From contig NW_025408667.1 of assembly GCF_020360975.1 (NCBI RefSeq), positions 558,001 to 622,000 of the forward strand: 64,000 nt of DNA, given 5' to 3'. The notes under the pieces are model-generated. The model did no database searches. It was not told the origin of the DNA and was given only the letters and a program-made list of their open reading frames with translations. The DNA comes from Hirsutella rhossiliensis. Its lineage: Eukaryota > Ascomycota > Sordariomycetes > Hypocreales > Ophiocordycipitaceae. The position numbers and the translations under genes are program-made. Below, piece after piece: positions 47,101 through 58,800 of the stretch; position 1 is the first letter of the stretch, and each line of letters starts with the position of its first letter.

Positions 47101-49020
47101 AGGAAGGTATATAAAGAGACCTCCCGACCTACTAGTAAACTAAAAGCAGCTAAAAACCTTTTAGAGACTAGTTTTTTCTAGGCCTAAAAAGACTACTTAG
47201 CTTTATATAAAGAGATAGGGTCTTTTAAAGAGGTCCTAAAAGAAAATGTAAGAGGAAAATAGGTCCTTAGCTATAAGTGGGTCTTTATCATAAGACTAAT
47301 AAATATAGCTTCCTTTAAGTATAAAGCCTAGCTGTTAGCTATAGGAATTAGTAGGAAGGGGATCTTCTTACAAGGTAACTACTGCAGTAGGATATCTTTT
47401 TAGACCCTTATAGCTATAGTAGTAGAATTCGACCTCGAGCTTAATTAAATAGATATAGTTAATGCCTTTATTAACTGCCTACTTAAGGAAGAAGAAGTTA
47501 TTTATATACGCCTTCTACTAAGCTTTTAATAGCTAGGAAAGGTTCTATAGCTTAGGAAAGATCTATATAGACTACGAAGATTACCCCTTCTTTAGTAATA
47601 GCATTTAATAGGTTCCCTTAAAGCCCTAGGCTTTAAGAAAGTCCTATAGGAACCGTGTATAATATAGAAGGGTAAAATCATAGTCTTCTTTTATATCGAC
47701 GATATTATCTAAGCTTACTTAAAAGAGAAAGAAGCTAATACTAAGGAGGCTATATAAGGCCTATAATAAAGGTATAAGATAACTAGGCTAGGGGAACTAA
47801 AGTAGTTCCTAGGAATATAAATCCTTTAAAATAGGTCTTAATAGACTATCTAGCTTACCTAAGACGCTTATATCGATAAGGTCGCTTATAAATTCCTCCT
47901 TAACTCCCTCGATAAGAAGCTTCCCTTTACGCCTATATTAGACGAAGAGCTTTTACCTAATCCGTCCTTTTAAGCTAGGGAGTAAGAGAAACACTAATAT
48001 TAATAGAAGGTAGGCTCCTTACTTTTTTTAGCTATTTCTACTAGACCGGATATCTCTTTTACGGTCTCCTAGCTAGCTAGGTATAACTAGAATCCTAGCC
48101 CTAGGTACTAAGAAGTAATAGACCGAGCTATCCTTTATCTCTATTTAATAAGATTATATAGTCTACGCTTAAGAGGGTAGGAAAGGAAGAAATTAGCTAC
48201 CGAAATCTTCTTTTATTTAAGCGATTTATCCTTTATAGATAATTCCTTAGATAGAAAGAGCTTATAAGGGTATATTATATCCCTTTTTAAAGGAACTATT
48301 GCTTAGAGAGCTTTAAAATAAGCTACCGTTATAACTTTAAGTATAGAGGTAGAGCTACTAGCTCTTTTAAAAGCGTTAAAGGCGATTTTCCTTAGCTACT
48401 TATATCGTTATAACTATAAATTCCGTCCCCGTTAGCGATAGAATATAATAATATATAGACTATACGGATTCTTATAGAGGAAAATAGTAAGCTATCGACC
48501 TAGCTATAGTATATTAATATCTATTAGTATTAGTTACGCTAAGAGGTCTAAAGGGGACTTATTTCCGTCTATTAGGTTCTAACGGTATTAATAAAAGCTA
48601 ACGGTCTTATAAAGCCCCTACTAAAGTAGAAGCTAGCTATCTTTTTATAGTAAATTTAGCTAGAAGATATTCGAGAGAAGCTATCCTTAGAGGCCTGCCT
48701 TAAGAGTCTATAAGAGGAGCTAATAGTACGTAGGAGGAAGGAGATATCTATAGCTAAAGAGAGGAATTAGGACTTATCCTAAAAGAGGGCCCCTAGCTTA
48801 ATTAGGACTTATTCTTTAAGGCCCTCTTTTTGAGGACTTATCCTTAGAAAGCCCCCTTTCTTATAGACTTAATTTCCTTCTTAGGCTCCTTTTCCAAAGT
48901 AGGTCTAAGGCCTAGGGCTAAAACCCGGATTTTTAAGTAAGGGATAAGTATAGACTAAGACCTCCCCTATGCGCTTACCAGCCTAGGTATTTAGCTTTAC
49001 CCTTTCTATAAGGGCAGGCT
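44125..49020 (+). pseudogene. Copia-A2 gag-pol relic
   Basis: Collinear with Copia-A1. Gag about 44130-45080, integrase about 45790-46330, RT with FFYIDDII near 47688-47710, RPDI near 48040-48060 and RNase H about 48220-48540. It carries the 310-bp loss near 45410, frameshifting indels through the integrase and RT parts, and a segment near 48617-48700 absent from Copia-A1. Confidence 0.85.
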
Positions 49021-49035
49021 ATAGCTAAGAGGGTA

Positions 49036-49501
49036 TATCACTGAAGCGTAGCTTAATTTCGTAGTTCTTAGAGATATCTCTCTTAATACGAGGGACAGGG
49101 GCTAAAAACAGGTTATAAAAGGAGGCTAAAGGAGGTATAGAGAGGAGGGTAAGGAGTGGAGAAATAAAAGTAGCGATAGCTTCTTATAGAGTGTGAGAGA
49201 TAAGACGGATATACCACGGCAGCTAGAAAGGAGGGAAAAACTAGTAAAAGCTTAGTAGTTAAAGGGATATTAGTAGCTTCTTTAAGTAAGATCTTCTTTA
49301 TTAATTAAGATACTAGACGGGTATAAAGAAGGGCGTTAGATAGAGGAAAGAAGGATAATTAAGGCAATATAATAATTACTCCCTTACCTTTATTACTACC
49401 CCTATAAGAATTAAATCTCTCTACCTTACCTATCTAACCCCTTACTTTTAATTTTACCTTTATATATTTTATATATACTTTACGTATCTCTCTTTACGAG
49501 A
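49036..49501 (+). repeat. Copia-A2 3' LTR (466 bp)
   Basis: Starts TATCACTGAAG (altered terminus) and carries several small deletions compared with the 5' LTR. Confidence 0.93.
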
Positions 49502-49506
49502 ATACT

Positions 49507-51550
49507 AGCTATCTTATATAGATAACTTAAATATTTCTATAACTTTAACCTTAGCTAAGAAAAACGTTTAGTAGCTAAAAGCAATAGCTATTAACTTATT
49601 TAAATAAGCTAAAGACTAAAGGGGTTTCTTCTTGTAAATAGAACTTATTTACTTTATTAGTAATAGTAGCTTATTTTAAAGGTATAATAGTAAGAGCTTA
49701 TTTTTTAAGGTAAAGCCCTTAGTATAGTGGCTAGGGGTCTTCTTTAAATCTAGGCTTTTATTTAAATAATATATTAAGAAGAAGGTAGCCTTTATATAAG
49801 CTACCTTAAAAGAACTATCCCGCTTAACCTCTATATAAAAAGGTCTATTATTTAAAGCCTTTAAATAGCTTTACTAGGCCTATATAACCTTTATAGTAAA
49901 CTATAAGGCCTAGTATTAGTATAAGGGGCCTAAGACCCTTAAGAGCCTTATAAAACCTTTTTAAAGGCTCTAAAACTAAGCTCTTTTAAAGGTCTTAAGG
50001 GCCTTTAAAGGATCCCTTATTAAGGCTTTAAAGGCTAAAGCGGCCCTACTACTACTAAAGGTATAATTTAAAAGGGCATGCTTTTCTTACGCCCTTTAGA
50101 CCTTATACTTCTTACCTAGTTACCTTATAAAGTAAGCTTATAACCTAGCTATATAAGATAACCTCGCTAACTTAAGCCCCGACCTAAGGGCCTTAAGCTA
50201 TATTAGGCTATATATATAGCTCTTCCGCCTCCTTAAAGGCTTAGTAGCTCTTATAAGACTTAATTATAACTTAGAAAGAAGGAAAGCTAGCTAGGAGCTC
50301 TTATAGGCCTTAGAGCTTAAGGCCTTTATTACGATAATAAAGGCCCTTAAGCCTTAGCTGAATAATCTAGCCTCTTAGCTAGCTTAGCTAGCTTAAACTT
50401 TAGGTTATGCCCCTAGCCTTTTATACTAACAGCTCTAGAAATTGCTAAAGGTCCCTTATAGAGACTAATACTTACTCTTTCTATAAAATAAGCTTAGAAA
50501 ATAGGCCTATTAAAGCGTACTATAAGAACCTAGGGCCCTTAATTAAAGTAGCTAATATAGAGCTATTCGCGATACTAAGGGTCTTAGAGGACCTAGCTAA
50601 GAGGCCTTAGCCCTTAAGGCTTAGCCCCCTTAACCTCTTTATAAATACCTATATCTTTATAAATAGCTAAGCCGCTATAAAGAAGGTTATAGGTTTCTTA
50701 GACCTAGCTATATATATTAAAAGGCTTTTATTTAGCTTAGAAGCCTTTTATAATATATAGCTATACTAGTACCTTAGCTACTTAGGGATCTTTAGTAACG
50801 AGCTAGCTAACTAGCTAGTTAAAAGAGGCTTAAGGGCCCTTACTTAAGGGACCCCTTTAATCTTTATTAGCTACTTATAAAGAAAGGTCTAGTAAGCTAC
50901 TAAGGACTATTAAAAAGGGCTCTAGGCTACTAAGGCAGCTAAAGGCCTTAGGGCTAAGGGCCTAGGTAAGTACTATATATTTATTTAAAAGACCCCTTAC
51001 CTAGCCCTTAGCTTAGAAAAGGACCTTATAAGGAGGCCTAGGCCGACCTTCTTAGCTTTTTACTAGCTCCTCTTTAAAGCTAGCTTTTTATTTTCCTTCT
51101 TAAAAAAGACTAATAAGGTAGATTAAGATAACTATTACTATAGCTAAGGAAGGTATATAGCTAGGCACCTTATCCTAAGGTGCCCGAACTATAGGAGGGA
51201 AAGAGAGGTCTTTTACTAGACCTTTAAGAGATAGAAGGGGGCCCTTAGCCTACCTATTCTTTATAGCTTTAAGGAAGGAAGGAAGCCCAGCAACCTTCTT
51301 AGTTAAAAATAAAGATAGGGATAGCTAAGTAGCTTAAAAGGAGTAACCTAGGGGCCTAGGGCTGCCAAAGGAAAATTACCATAGGAGAAAAAAAACTTTC
51401 CTTTATTATTACTTTTATAGCTACCCATTCCTTAATTAGTTATAAGCCCCTAGGCTCTATAGCTAGCTAGGACTATTAATAGGGGCCTAGGCCCTTACTA
51501 GCCTTACTATAGCCTTAAAGGCTATATATAAGTAATAATATAAAGAAATT
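49507..51550 (+). pseudogene. LINE piece 5: RT C-terminal, RNase H, zinc knuckle
   Basis: Begins with SYIDNLNISITLTLAKKNV (49513-49570), the RT catalytic YxDD motif in RIPed form. The thumb follows at about 49570-49810. RNase H lies at about 50550-50890, with INSQAAIKKVIGFLDLAIYI near 50655-50715 (family D-S-Q-A-A) and LSYLGIFSNELAN near 50775-50815. A C-terminal HLILRCPNYRREREVFY motif near 51160-51215 is the usual LINE zinc knuckle. The 3' UTR (about 51300-51550) runs into Gypsy-D3. Several stops other than RIP-type suggest older decay. Confidence 0.82.
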
Positions 51551-51555
51551 CCTTT

Positions 51556-53860
51556 AAATAAGATTACTAAAAAGAGGACCGCTTTTTATTAAGGGCCTAT
51601 ATAAAAAAGAGCGTTTTATATACTTAAGGACCTATTCTTATAAGCTTTAGTATTACTTTAGTAGGACTTTAACCGGTCTATATTAGTTAAAGCGGACTAT
51701 AGTAGCTAGGTACTTAGAGGGACGCTCTCTTAAAAGGTAAATAAGCGGAAGTAACTAGTAGCGTTCTACTCCTATAAGCTAACCTTAGTAAAGTAGAGTT
51801 ATATTATTTATAATAAAGAGATACTAGCGATTATTAGCTACCTTAAGTAATAGTAAGTAAAGCTCTAAAGCTATAAGAGCTTTAAAGTTCTTATAGATTA
51901 TAGGAACCTTAAGTACTTTATAACCCGCTAGTACCTCTTAGAGCGGTAGGCCCGCTAAGCGGAGTACCTCTTATACTTTAACTTTACGATTAAGTACTAG
52001 CTAAGGTAGGACTCTATAGTACTAAACGCGCTTTCTTAAAGAGATTAAGACTAGCTAATAAGAGTAGATATTAAAGCGCGAGACTTATAGCTTATCTTAT
52101 AAGAAGCGCTATAGACCTATATCGGAGCTTCCTTAATAGAGGAAGGTATAGGGCTAATAGATAGGCGCTTCCTTATACCCTTACCTTAGTTTAAAGAGGA
52201 GGGATAGACCGGCCCTAGGATATATATAGTAAGGGTATTCTAAGATAAAGTCCTTTAACGCTTATAAGATAGGATATTATCTATAAACTATACTTATAAG
52301 AGTATATACCGCGTTATTAAGTTTAGTATATAATACTTAAATTTAAAGCTAAAGCTAAAAGTATAGGTAGCTAGCTATTATATCGACTTATAAGGGCACC
52401 TATATTAACGGGGGAGACTATAGGTACTAGGTATACTATATACTATAAAAGCTAAGAAGAAAGATAAACTACTAAAGCTAGATAAATAAAATAAGCTTTA
52501 AGGGAAGCTAGTCTAGCTTATATATAACTTTAATATTATAGGCTACTTAAGCTAGTAAGGTATAATAATAGGCCTTATAAGAGACTTTTACTAGCCCCTC
52601 TTATAATACTATATTTATTACTTCCTTTATAACTATAATATCTATAGCTATACTAAGATCTAAAAGGTATAGCTTAAGGGGCCACTTAAGTAGCTTTTAG
52701 TACCTAACTAGTTCTATATATATATATAGATAGACTTTATAATAGACCTCCTACTTATAAAAGGTAGTAACCGCTATATATAGGTAATTAAGGACCGACT
52801 TAGTAAGTCTATAATATTAAAGCTAATACTATTTATAAATATAAAGTCTTATATAAAGTACTTTTTATAATACTAAGCTTACTTATATAGCTAGCTAGCT
52901 TTTATTATAAGCGATAAGGGATCGAATTAAACTAGCTACTTTTAATAGTACCTATACTAGCTACTTTAGATTATATAGCTACTTAGTATAATATATTACT
53001 TATAAACTAATAAAGGGCCTAAGAGGGTTAACTAAGAGGTATAAGCTTACTTATAGGCTATTATAGCCTATAACTAAGTAGACTAAGACTAGTACCTCCC
53101 TATATCCTAACTTATATTAAATAGTAAACTATATTCCTTTATTAAGATAGCCCCTTTCTTTATAATATATAGCTTTTAACCGCCCTTATTAGTACCCTTT
53201 ACTATAAATATAGTAGTAAAGTAGTATAGTAATTCGTTATTAAAAGGCCGCGCCTTTATATTTATATAAAAGCTATAAGAGACTATAAATTATTACTAAT
53301 CTATAATAGCTACCGCGGTATAGGATTAAGAGTAGCACGCTAATAAGACTAAGGCTTTAATAGATAGGTTTATAGTAAGGGATAAGGTATAGCTAGACCT
53401 CTATAACTATAAGTTAATATAGCTAAAAAAGAAGCTTAACTAGCTATATATAAAGTTTATAGTATAGAGAGTTATTAGCCTATAAGTTATAGAGCTTAAT
53501 AGTCTTTTAATAAGGGTTTATAATAAGATTAATATAGACCTCTTTTACTAAGCTTCTTTTAACCTACTACTTAAATAAGAAGTAATAAACGCTTAACTAC
53601 TTATAATTAAGGTAAAGAAAGAGGTTAAGTTTAAGGTTAAAGAGATATAAGCTATATACTAAAAAAAGGTTAGTAAAGGGAAACGCTAAGAGGTCTTTAT
53701 TAAGTAGCGCGGGTATCTCGACCTTATATAGGAACCTATATATAAGTTTATAGGAGCTATAGCCCTTAATAAGTTTAAGGCCTTATTTAAGCTAGTAAAT
53801 AAGAATAATAAACTAATAAACTTTTAATAGTAGCTTAGGCTAGGACTATAAAGTAAATAA
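51556..53860 (+). pseudogene. Gypsy-D3 pol: RNase H, integrase, chromodomain
   Basis: RNase H at about 51580-51870 (ILVKADYSSQVLRGTLSQ near 51686-51740; YNKEILAII near 51808). The integrase core is at about 52700-53250 and the chromodomain at about 53685-53790 (RGYLDLI near 53710). It matches the reverse complement of Gypsy-D1 24500-26700 closely. RIP is heavier than in D1. Confidence 0.87.
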
Positions 53861-53949
53861 GGTAAAGTAAGTAGTTATAATAATATAAGTATAATAGTAT
53901 AAGTAGAGATAAAAATAGTATTTATTTTAAAGTAGAGCCCTTAAACTCC

Positions 53950-54125
53950 TTAGACTTATTCCTTATCCTTACTTTTATTATTATTATTATTATTATCCTT
54001 ATTATTTTCCTTTACTTTATTAGTAGCGGCGGCGCTCTTTAAGGCGCTTAGGCGGCCCTTTAAGCCTATAAGCTAGTTAGTAGTAGCGGCGGCTCTAAGG
54101 GTAGTAAAGGTAAGGGAGGGGCGGC
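53950..54125 (-). pseudogene. Gypsy-D3 antisense gene, 3' part
   Basis: On the minus strand, from 54125 down to about 53950: a Gly/Ala/Leu-rich stretch and the acidic Asn-rich tail encoded by the repeat at 53976-53996. It continues from the 5' part at 61048-62045 across the Gypsy-D2 insertion. Confidence 0.55.
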
Positions 54126-54311
54126 TATTATAAAGTAAGTAAAGGTATATATATAGGTACCGTTTATAGGATAATATTAATAAGCTATATAGAGCTCTCT
54201 TATACGCGGCTAGCCTATATATATATATATAGGATCCGGCCCTTTATATATAACTATATAGCTTAAGCTATAGCCTAAGCCTATAACTTATAATAGTTAA
54301 AGACTCTTATA
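54126..54311 (-). repeat. Gypsy-D2 3' LTR (186 bp)
   Basis: Same LTR as 23087-23272; next to a purine tract on the minus strand (reverse complement of CCCTCCCTT near 54318-54326). Confidence 0.95.
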
Positions 54312-54665
54312 TAATACCCTCCCTTAAGCGCGGCGTGGCGTTATGATTAATAGCTTTTTATGCTATTAAGCCTACCGCTAGCTCTACCTGCCCTTTCCTA
54401 TTAATCGTTGCTGGCCTACTACAGCCTTATTATCCCTACGCCTATTAGCCTAAGTAGCTAGAACTAGGCTCTATGCTTATATTATTGATGGCCGTTTAAA
54501 TAAGGGCGTAACCTATTATATACGCCCCTAGGTAGCTAGCGGCCGGCCCGGACCTATATAAGCCTTAGGTTACCTATCCCCTTAGCCTTAAGTAGCCTCC
54601 TCTACCTAAGGGTATATAAGGCGGTATCCCCCCTTTCTTCTTTCCTTTCTTTCTCTTCCTTCTTT

Positions 54666-55760
54666 AACTATAGTAGTAGTAGTAATAAGTAAGTTCCGCT
54701 CTACCTAAAGTATTAGTTTATTCCTAGCTATATAGGCCGCTTTATTAATATATACTTATAGTAATAGCTATAGTAGTAATAATAACCTTAATAATAATAA
54801 CTTTAACTAGTAAGTTCTTTACCTTATAGAGTAGGAGGCCGTAATCTATAATACTAACTTCCGCGATAGATATATCTACCTCCCCCTCCCTTACTTCCTC
54901 CTTCTTAGAGTATATAGAGTTATTTATCGATACTATACTAAGCACGGCCGACGATAGCTCCGCTACTACTACTGCTCTTACCTACGCCCCCGCGACCGCG
55001 CCTACCGCCGCCGCCTCTACCTCTACTACGCTAGCCGCCCTTATATTGCCTTTCTAGGTAATAACGCCGTCCCCGCCGCTAGCTATAACGCCCGGCCCCT
55101 CTACCCCCCTCCGCCTCTACTACCCTTATAAGTCCGCTACCTAGCGAGCGTAGTAGCTTTTTCCTTCTTAACAAAGTATAAATAAAGTATGAAGCTAGAG
55201 CCGCCCGCGTAGCCCCTATATATAGTACGCGTTATGGGGCTCCCTTACGCCGACTAAGTTGGGCCGCTATGGCGGTAGTTATTATTAGTATATATATACC
55301 GGCGCGCTTATAAGCGGCGCCTCTATCCTACTCGCTGCGGCGTTGGCTTAAAAGGCTAGCGCGTATAGGTAGGTATAGGGGGCTGCTAAGAAGCGCCTTA
55401 CCGCCGCTGCCGCTGCCTACTATAATCTCCGCGCCCTTAAGCGCTAGGGCCTCGTCCTTAAGTAAGTTCCTCTTCTCTAGATCTTTTACTTCCGCTATTA
55501 ACTCTCCCGGTACTAGGGATACTGCCTCCGTCGCCTTATCGGCGGTCCCTTTAGCCGTGCCGCCGCCGCCCCCGCCGCTATTACTAGCTGGGCCCCCCGC
55601 CTAGGCCCCTAGAGCCGCCTCCATCGACTAGCTCGCGGGCTTAGAGGGCCGCCTAAGCGCCCTAAAGAGCGCCGCCGCTATTAATAAGGTAAAGGAGGAT
55701 AATAAGGATAAGAATAAGGATAACGATAAGGATAAAGAGTAAGTCTAGGTAGTTTAAGGG
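54666..55760 (+). pseudogene. Antisense spliced gene of Gypsy-D2 (fullest copy)
   Basis: Counterpart of the Gypsy-D1 antisense gene. Intron 1 at 54689-54735 (47 bp) and intron 2 at 54810-54869 (60 bp, branch ACTAAC) have the same lengths as in D1. The start codon is ATA (likely former ATG) at 54752, and exon 2 encodes 19 hydrophobic residues. Exon 3 (54870 to about 55125) reads SSFLEYIELFIDTILSTADD, then a Thr/Ala/Pro-rich stretch. The third intron's 5' site appears as ATAAGT near 55126, with G changed to A. About 400 bp missing from D1 (about 55170-55600) follow, containing Ser/Leu-rich and Ala-rich segments, then a Gly-Leu-Arg motif and an acidic tail. A TATA box and pyrimidine tract lie at about 54612-54665. 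Unknown function. A minus-strand frame at 54745-54945 is a shadow. Confidence 0.6.
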
Positions 55761-55849
55761 CTCTACCCTAAAATAAACGCTATTTTTATCTTTACTTATA
55801 TTATTATACTTACGTTATTATAACTACTTACTCCTTTTTACTTACTTTA

Positions 55850-58800
55850 TAGTCTTAGCCTAGGCTACTATTAGTAGTTTACTAGTCTATCGTTTTTATC
55901 TACTATTATAAATAAAGCTTTAAACTTATTAAGGGCTATAGTTCCTATAAACTTATATATAAGTTCTTATATAAGGTCGAGATACCCGCGCTACTTAATA
56001 AGGACCTCTTAGCGTTTCCTTCTACCGACCTTTTTCTAGCGCGCGGCCTATATCTCTTTAACCTTAAACTTATCCTCTCCTTCTACCTTAATTATAAGCG
56101 GTTAAGCGTCCGCTACTTCTTATTTAAGTAGCGGGTTAAAGGAGGCTCTATAAAAGAGGTCTATATTAATCTTATTATAGACCCTTATTAAGAGACTATT
56201 AAGCTCTATAACCTATAAGCTAATAACCTTTTATACTATAAACTTTATATATAGCTAGTTAAGCTTCTTTTTTAGCCGTGCCGACCTATAGTTATAAAGG
56301 TCTAGCTATACTTTATCTCTTACCGTAAACCTATTTACTAGGGCCTTAGTCTTATTAGCGTACCGCTCTTAATCTTATACTATAGTAGCTATCGCGGATT
56401 AGTAATAATCTATAGTCTCTTATAGCTTTTATATAAACGTAAAGGCGCGGCCCTTTAGTAATAAATTACTATACTACTCTACTACTATATCTATAGTAAA
56501 GGGAATTAGTAAGGGTAGTTTAAAGCTATATATTATAAAGAAAGGGGCTATCTTAATAAAGGTATATAGTTTACTATTTAATATAAGTTAAGCCGCGGGG
56601 AGCTACTAGTCTTAGTCTACTTAGTTATAGGCTATAATAGCCTATAGTAGCTACCTCTAGTTAACCCTCTTAGGCCCTCCGTTAGTCTATAAGTAATATA
56701 CTATACTAAGTAGCTATATAATCTAAAGTAGCTAGTATAGGTACTACTAAAAGCGGCTAGTTTAATTCGATCCCTTATCGCTTATAATAAAGGCTAGCTA
56801 GCTATATAAGTAGGCCTAGTATTATAAGAAGCGCTTTATATAGGACTTTATATTTATAAACGGTATTAGCTTTAATATTATAGACTTATTAAGTTAATCC
56901 TTAATTACCTATATATAGCGGTTGCCACCCTCTATAAGTAGGAGGTCTATTATAAAGTCTATCTATATATATATATAAAACTAGTCGGGTACTAGAAGCT
57001 ACTTAAGTAGCCCCTTAAGCTATGCCCTTTAAATCTTTATATAGCTATAGATATCGTAGTTATAAAGAAAGCAGCGAATATAGTACTATAAGAGGGGCTA
57101 GTAGAAATCCCTTGCGAGGCCTACTACTATACCCTACTAACCTAGGTAGCTTATAATACTAGAGTTATAGACGAGCTAGACTAGCTTCCCTTAGAGCTCG
57201 TTTTATTTATCTAGCTCTAGTAGTCTATCCTTCTCCTTAGCTTTTATAGTATATAGCGCGCTTAGTACTTATAGTCTCCCCCGCTAACGTAGATACCCTT
57301 ATAGGTCGATATAATAGTCAGCTACTTATACCTTTAGCTTTAGCCTTAGATCGAGGCGTTAAGCGCTAGACTTAATAGCGTAGCGTATACTCTTATAGGT
57401 ATAGTCTAGAGATAATATCCTATCTTATAAGCGTTAAAGGACCTTATCTTAGAATACCCGCGCTATACGCGCCCTTAAGCTAGCCTATCCCTCCTTACTA
57501 AGCTAAGGTAAAGGTATAAGGGAAGGCTTATCTATTAGCGCTATACCTTCCTTTACTAAGGAAGCTCTTATATAAGTCTATAGCGCTTCTTATAAGATAA
57601 ACTATAGATCCTAGGCCTCGATATCTACTTTTATCGGCCGGTCTTAATCCCTTTAAGAAAGCGTATTTAGGACTATAGAGTCCTACCTTAGCCGGTACTT
57701 AATTAAGAAGTTAAAGTATAAGAGATACTCTACTTAGCGGGCTTACCGCTCTAAGAGGTACTAGCGGGTTATAAAATACTTAAGGTTCCTATAGTCTATA
57801 AGAACCTTAAAGCTCTTATAGCTCTAGAGCTCCGCTTACTATTACTTAAGGCAACTAATAATCGCTAGTATCTCCTTATCGTAAATAGTATAATTCCGCT
57901 CTACTAGGGTTAGCTTATAGGAGTAGAACGCTACTAGTTACTTCCGCCCGTTTACCTCTTAAAAGAGTATTCCTTTAAGTACCTAGCTATTATAGTTTAC
58001 TTTAACTAACGTAGACCGGTCGAAGTCTTACTAAAGTAGTACTAGGGCTTATAAGAATAGGTCCTTAAGCGTATAAAACGCTCCTTCCTATATAGGTCCT
58101 TAATAAAAGGCAGTTTATTTCTTAGTAATCTTATTTAAGGGTATTATAATATAAGAGAAGCCCTTAATAAATATCCTATAATAGTTCGCGAACCTAAGGA
58201 AGCTCTATACGCTTATTTATATAGTTAGGGCCGCCTAGTCCTAGATCGCTTAGATCTTTATAGGATCCGCCTATATACCTATACCTATATAAATAATAAA
58301 GCCTAGGTACTTAACCCTCTTAACCCTAAATTCGTACTTATTTAGGTTAAGGTAAAGCCTATAAAGTTAGAGGCGCTCTAGGACCCTCCGTACTTTCTAT
58401 ATATAGTCCTTATAAGAGCCGCTTATATAGATAAGGATATTATCTATATATATAGAGGCGAACTTATCGAGGAAGTTTTAGAGCACGTTATTAATATAAC
58501 GCTAAAAGGTAGTAAGCGCTCCTAAGAGGCCGAAGGGCGTTATAAGCTACTCGAATAAGCTATAGTATATATAGAACGCTATCTTTTACTTATTACCCTC
58601 TAAGATCTATACTTTATAGAACGCCTATTTTATATCTAGCTTCGTAAACTACTTTGCCTTTAAAAGGTTATAGAGTATATCTAAGATTAAGGGTGAAATT
58701 TGTGGTCTAGCCTTATAATTACGTTTAAAGCCCTATAGTCGTAATAGAACTATATCCTGCCCCTTAGTTTATATATAAATAAGACTAGCGCTCTTACTTT

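Larger units (their letters stand above)
43522..49501 (+). mobile_element. Copia-A2, complete Ty1/Copia element, more decayed
   Basis: A 5980-bp element with target duplication ATACT (43517-43521, 49502-49506), inserted in the LINE between RT motif B and the YxDD motif. LTRs at 43522-43998 and 49036-49501. Relative to Copia-A1 it has an internal loss of about 310 bp near 45410, many one-base indels and further CA-to-TA changes. Confidence 0.94.
22353..51550 (+). mobile_element. 5'-truncated Tad1-like LINE split into five pieces
   Basis: A non-LTR retrotransposon whose ORF2 relic runs 22353-23086, 29420-30115, 30818-30951, 43327-43521 and 49507 to about 51550, roughly 3.8 kb in all. Each gap is an LTR-element insertion with its own 5-bp duplication (AAAAT, GCTAT, GGTCC, ATACT). 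It starts inside the endonuclease domain, the usual 5' truncation of LINEs. The order endonuclease, RT, RNase H, C-terminal zinc knuckle is that of Tad1/I-type fungal LINEs. ORF1 and the 5' UTR are missing. The 3' end, near the junction with Gypsy-D3, could not be fixed precisely and no long poly-A tail is visible. Confidence 0.85.

Noticed and set aside
54745..54945. Minus-strand frame of 66 codons in Gypsy-D2
   Set aside because: Same shadow as in D1, opposite to the antisense gene.
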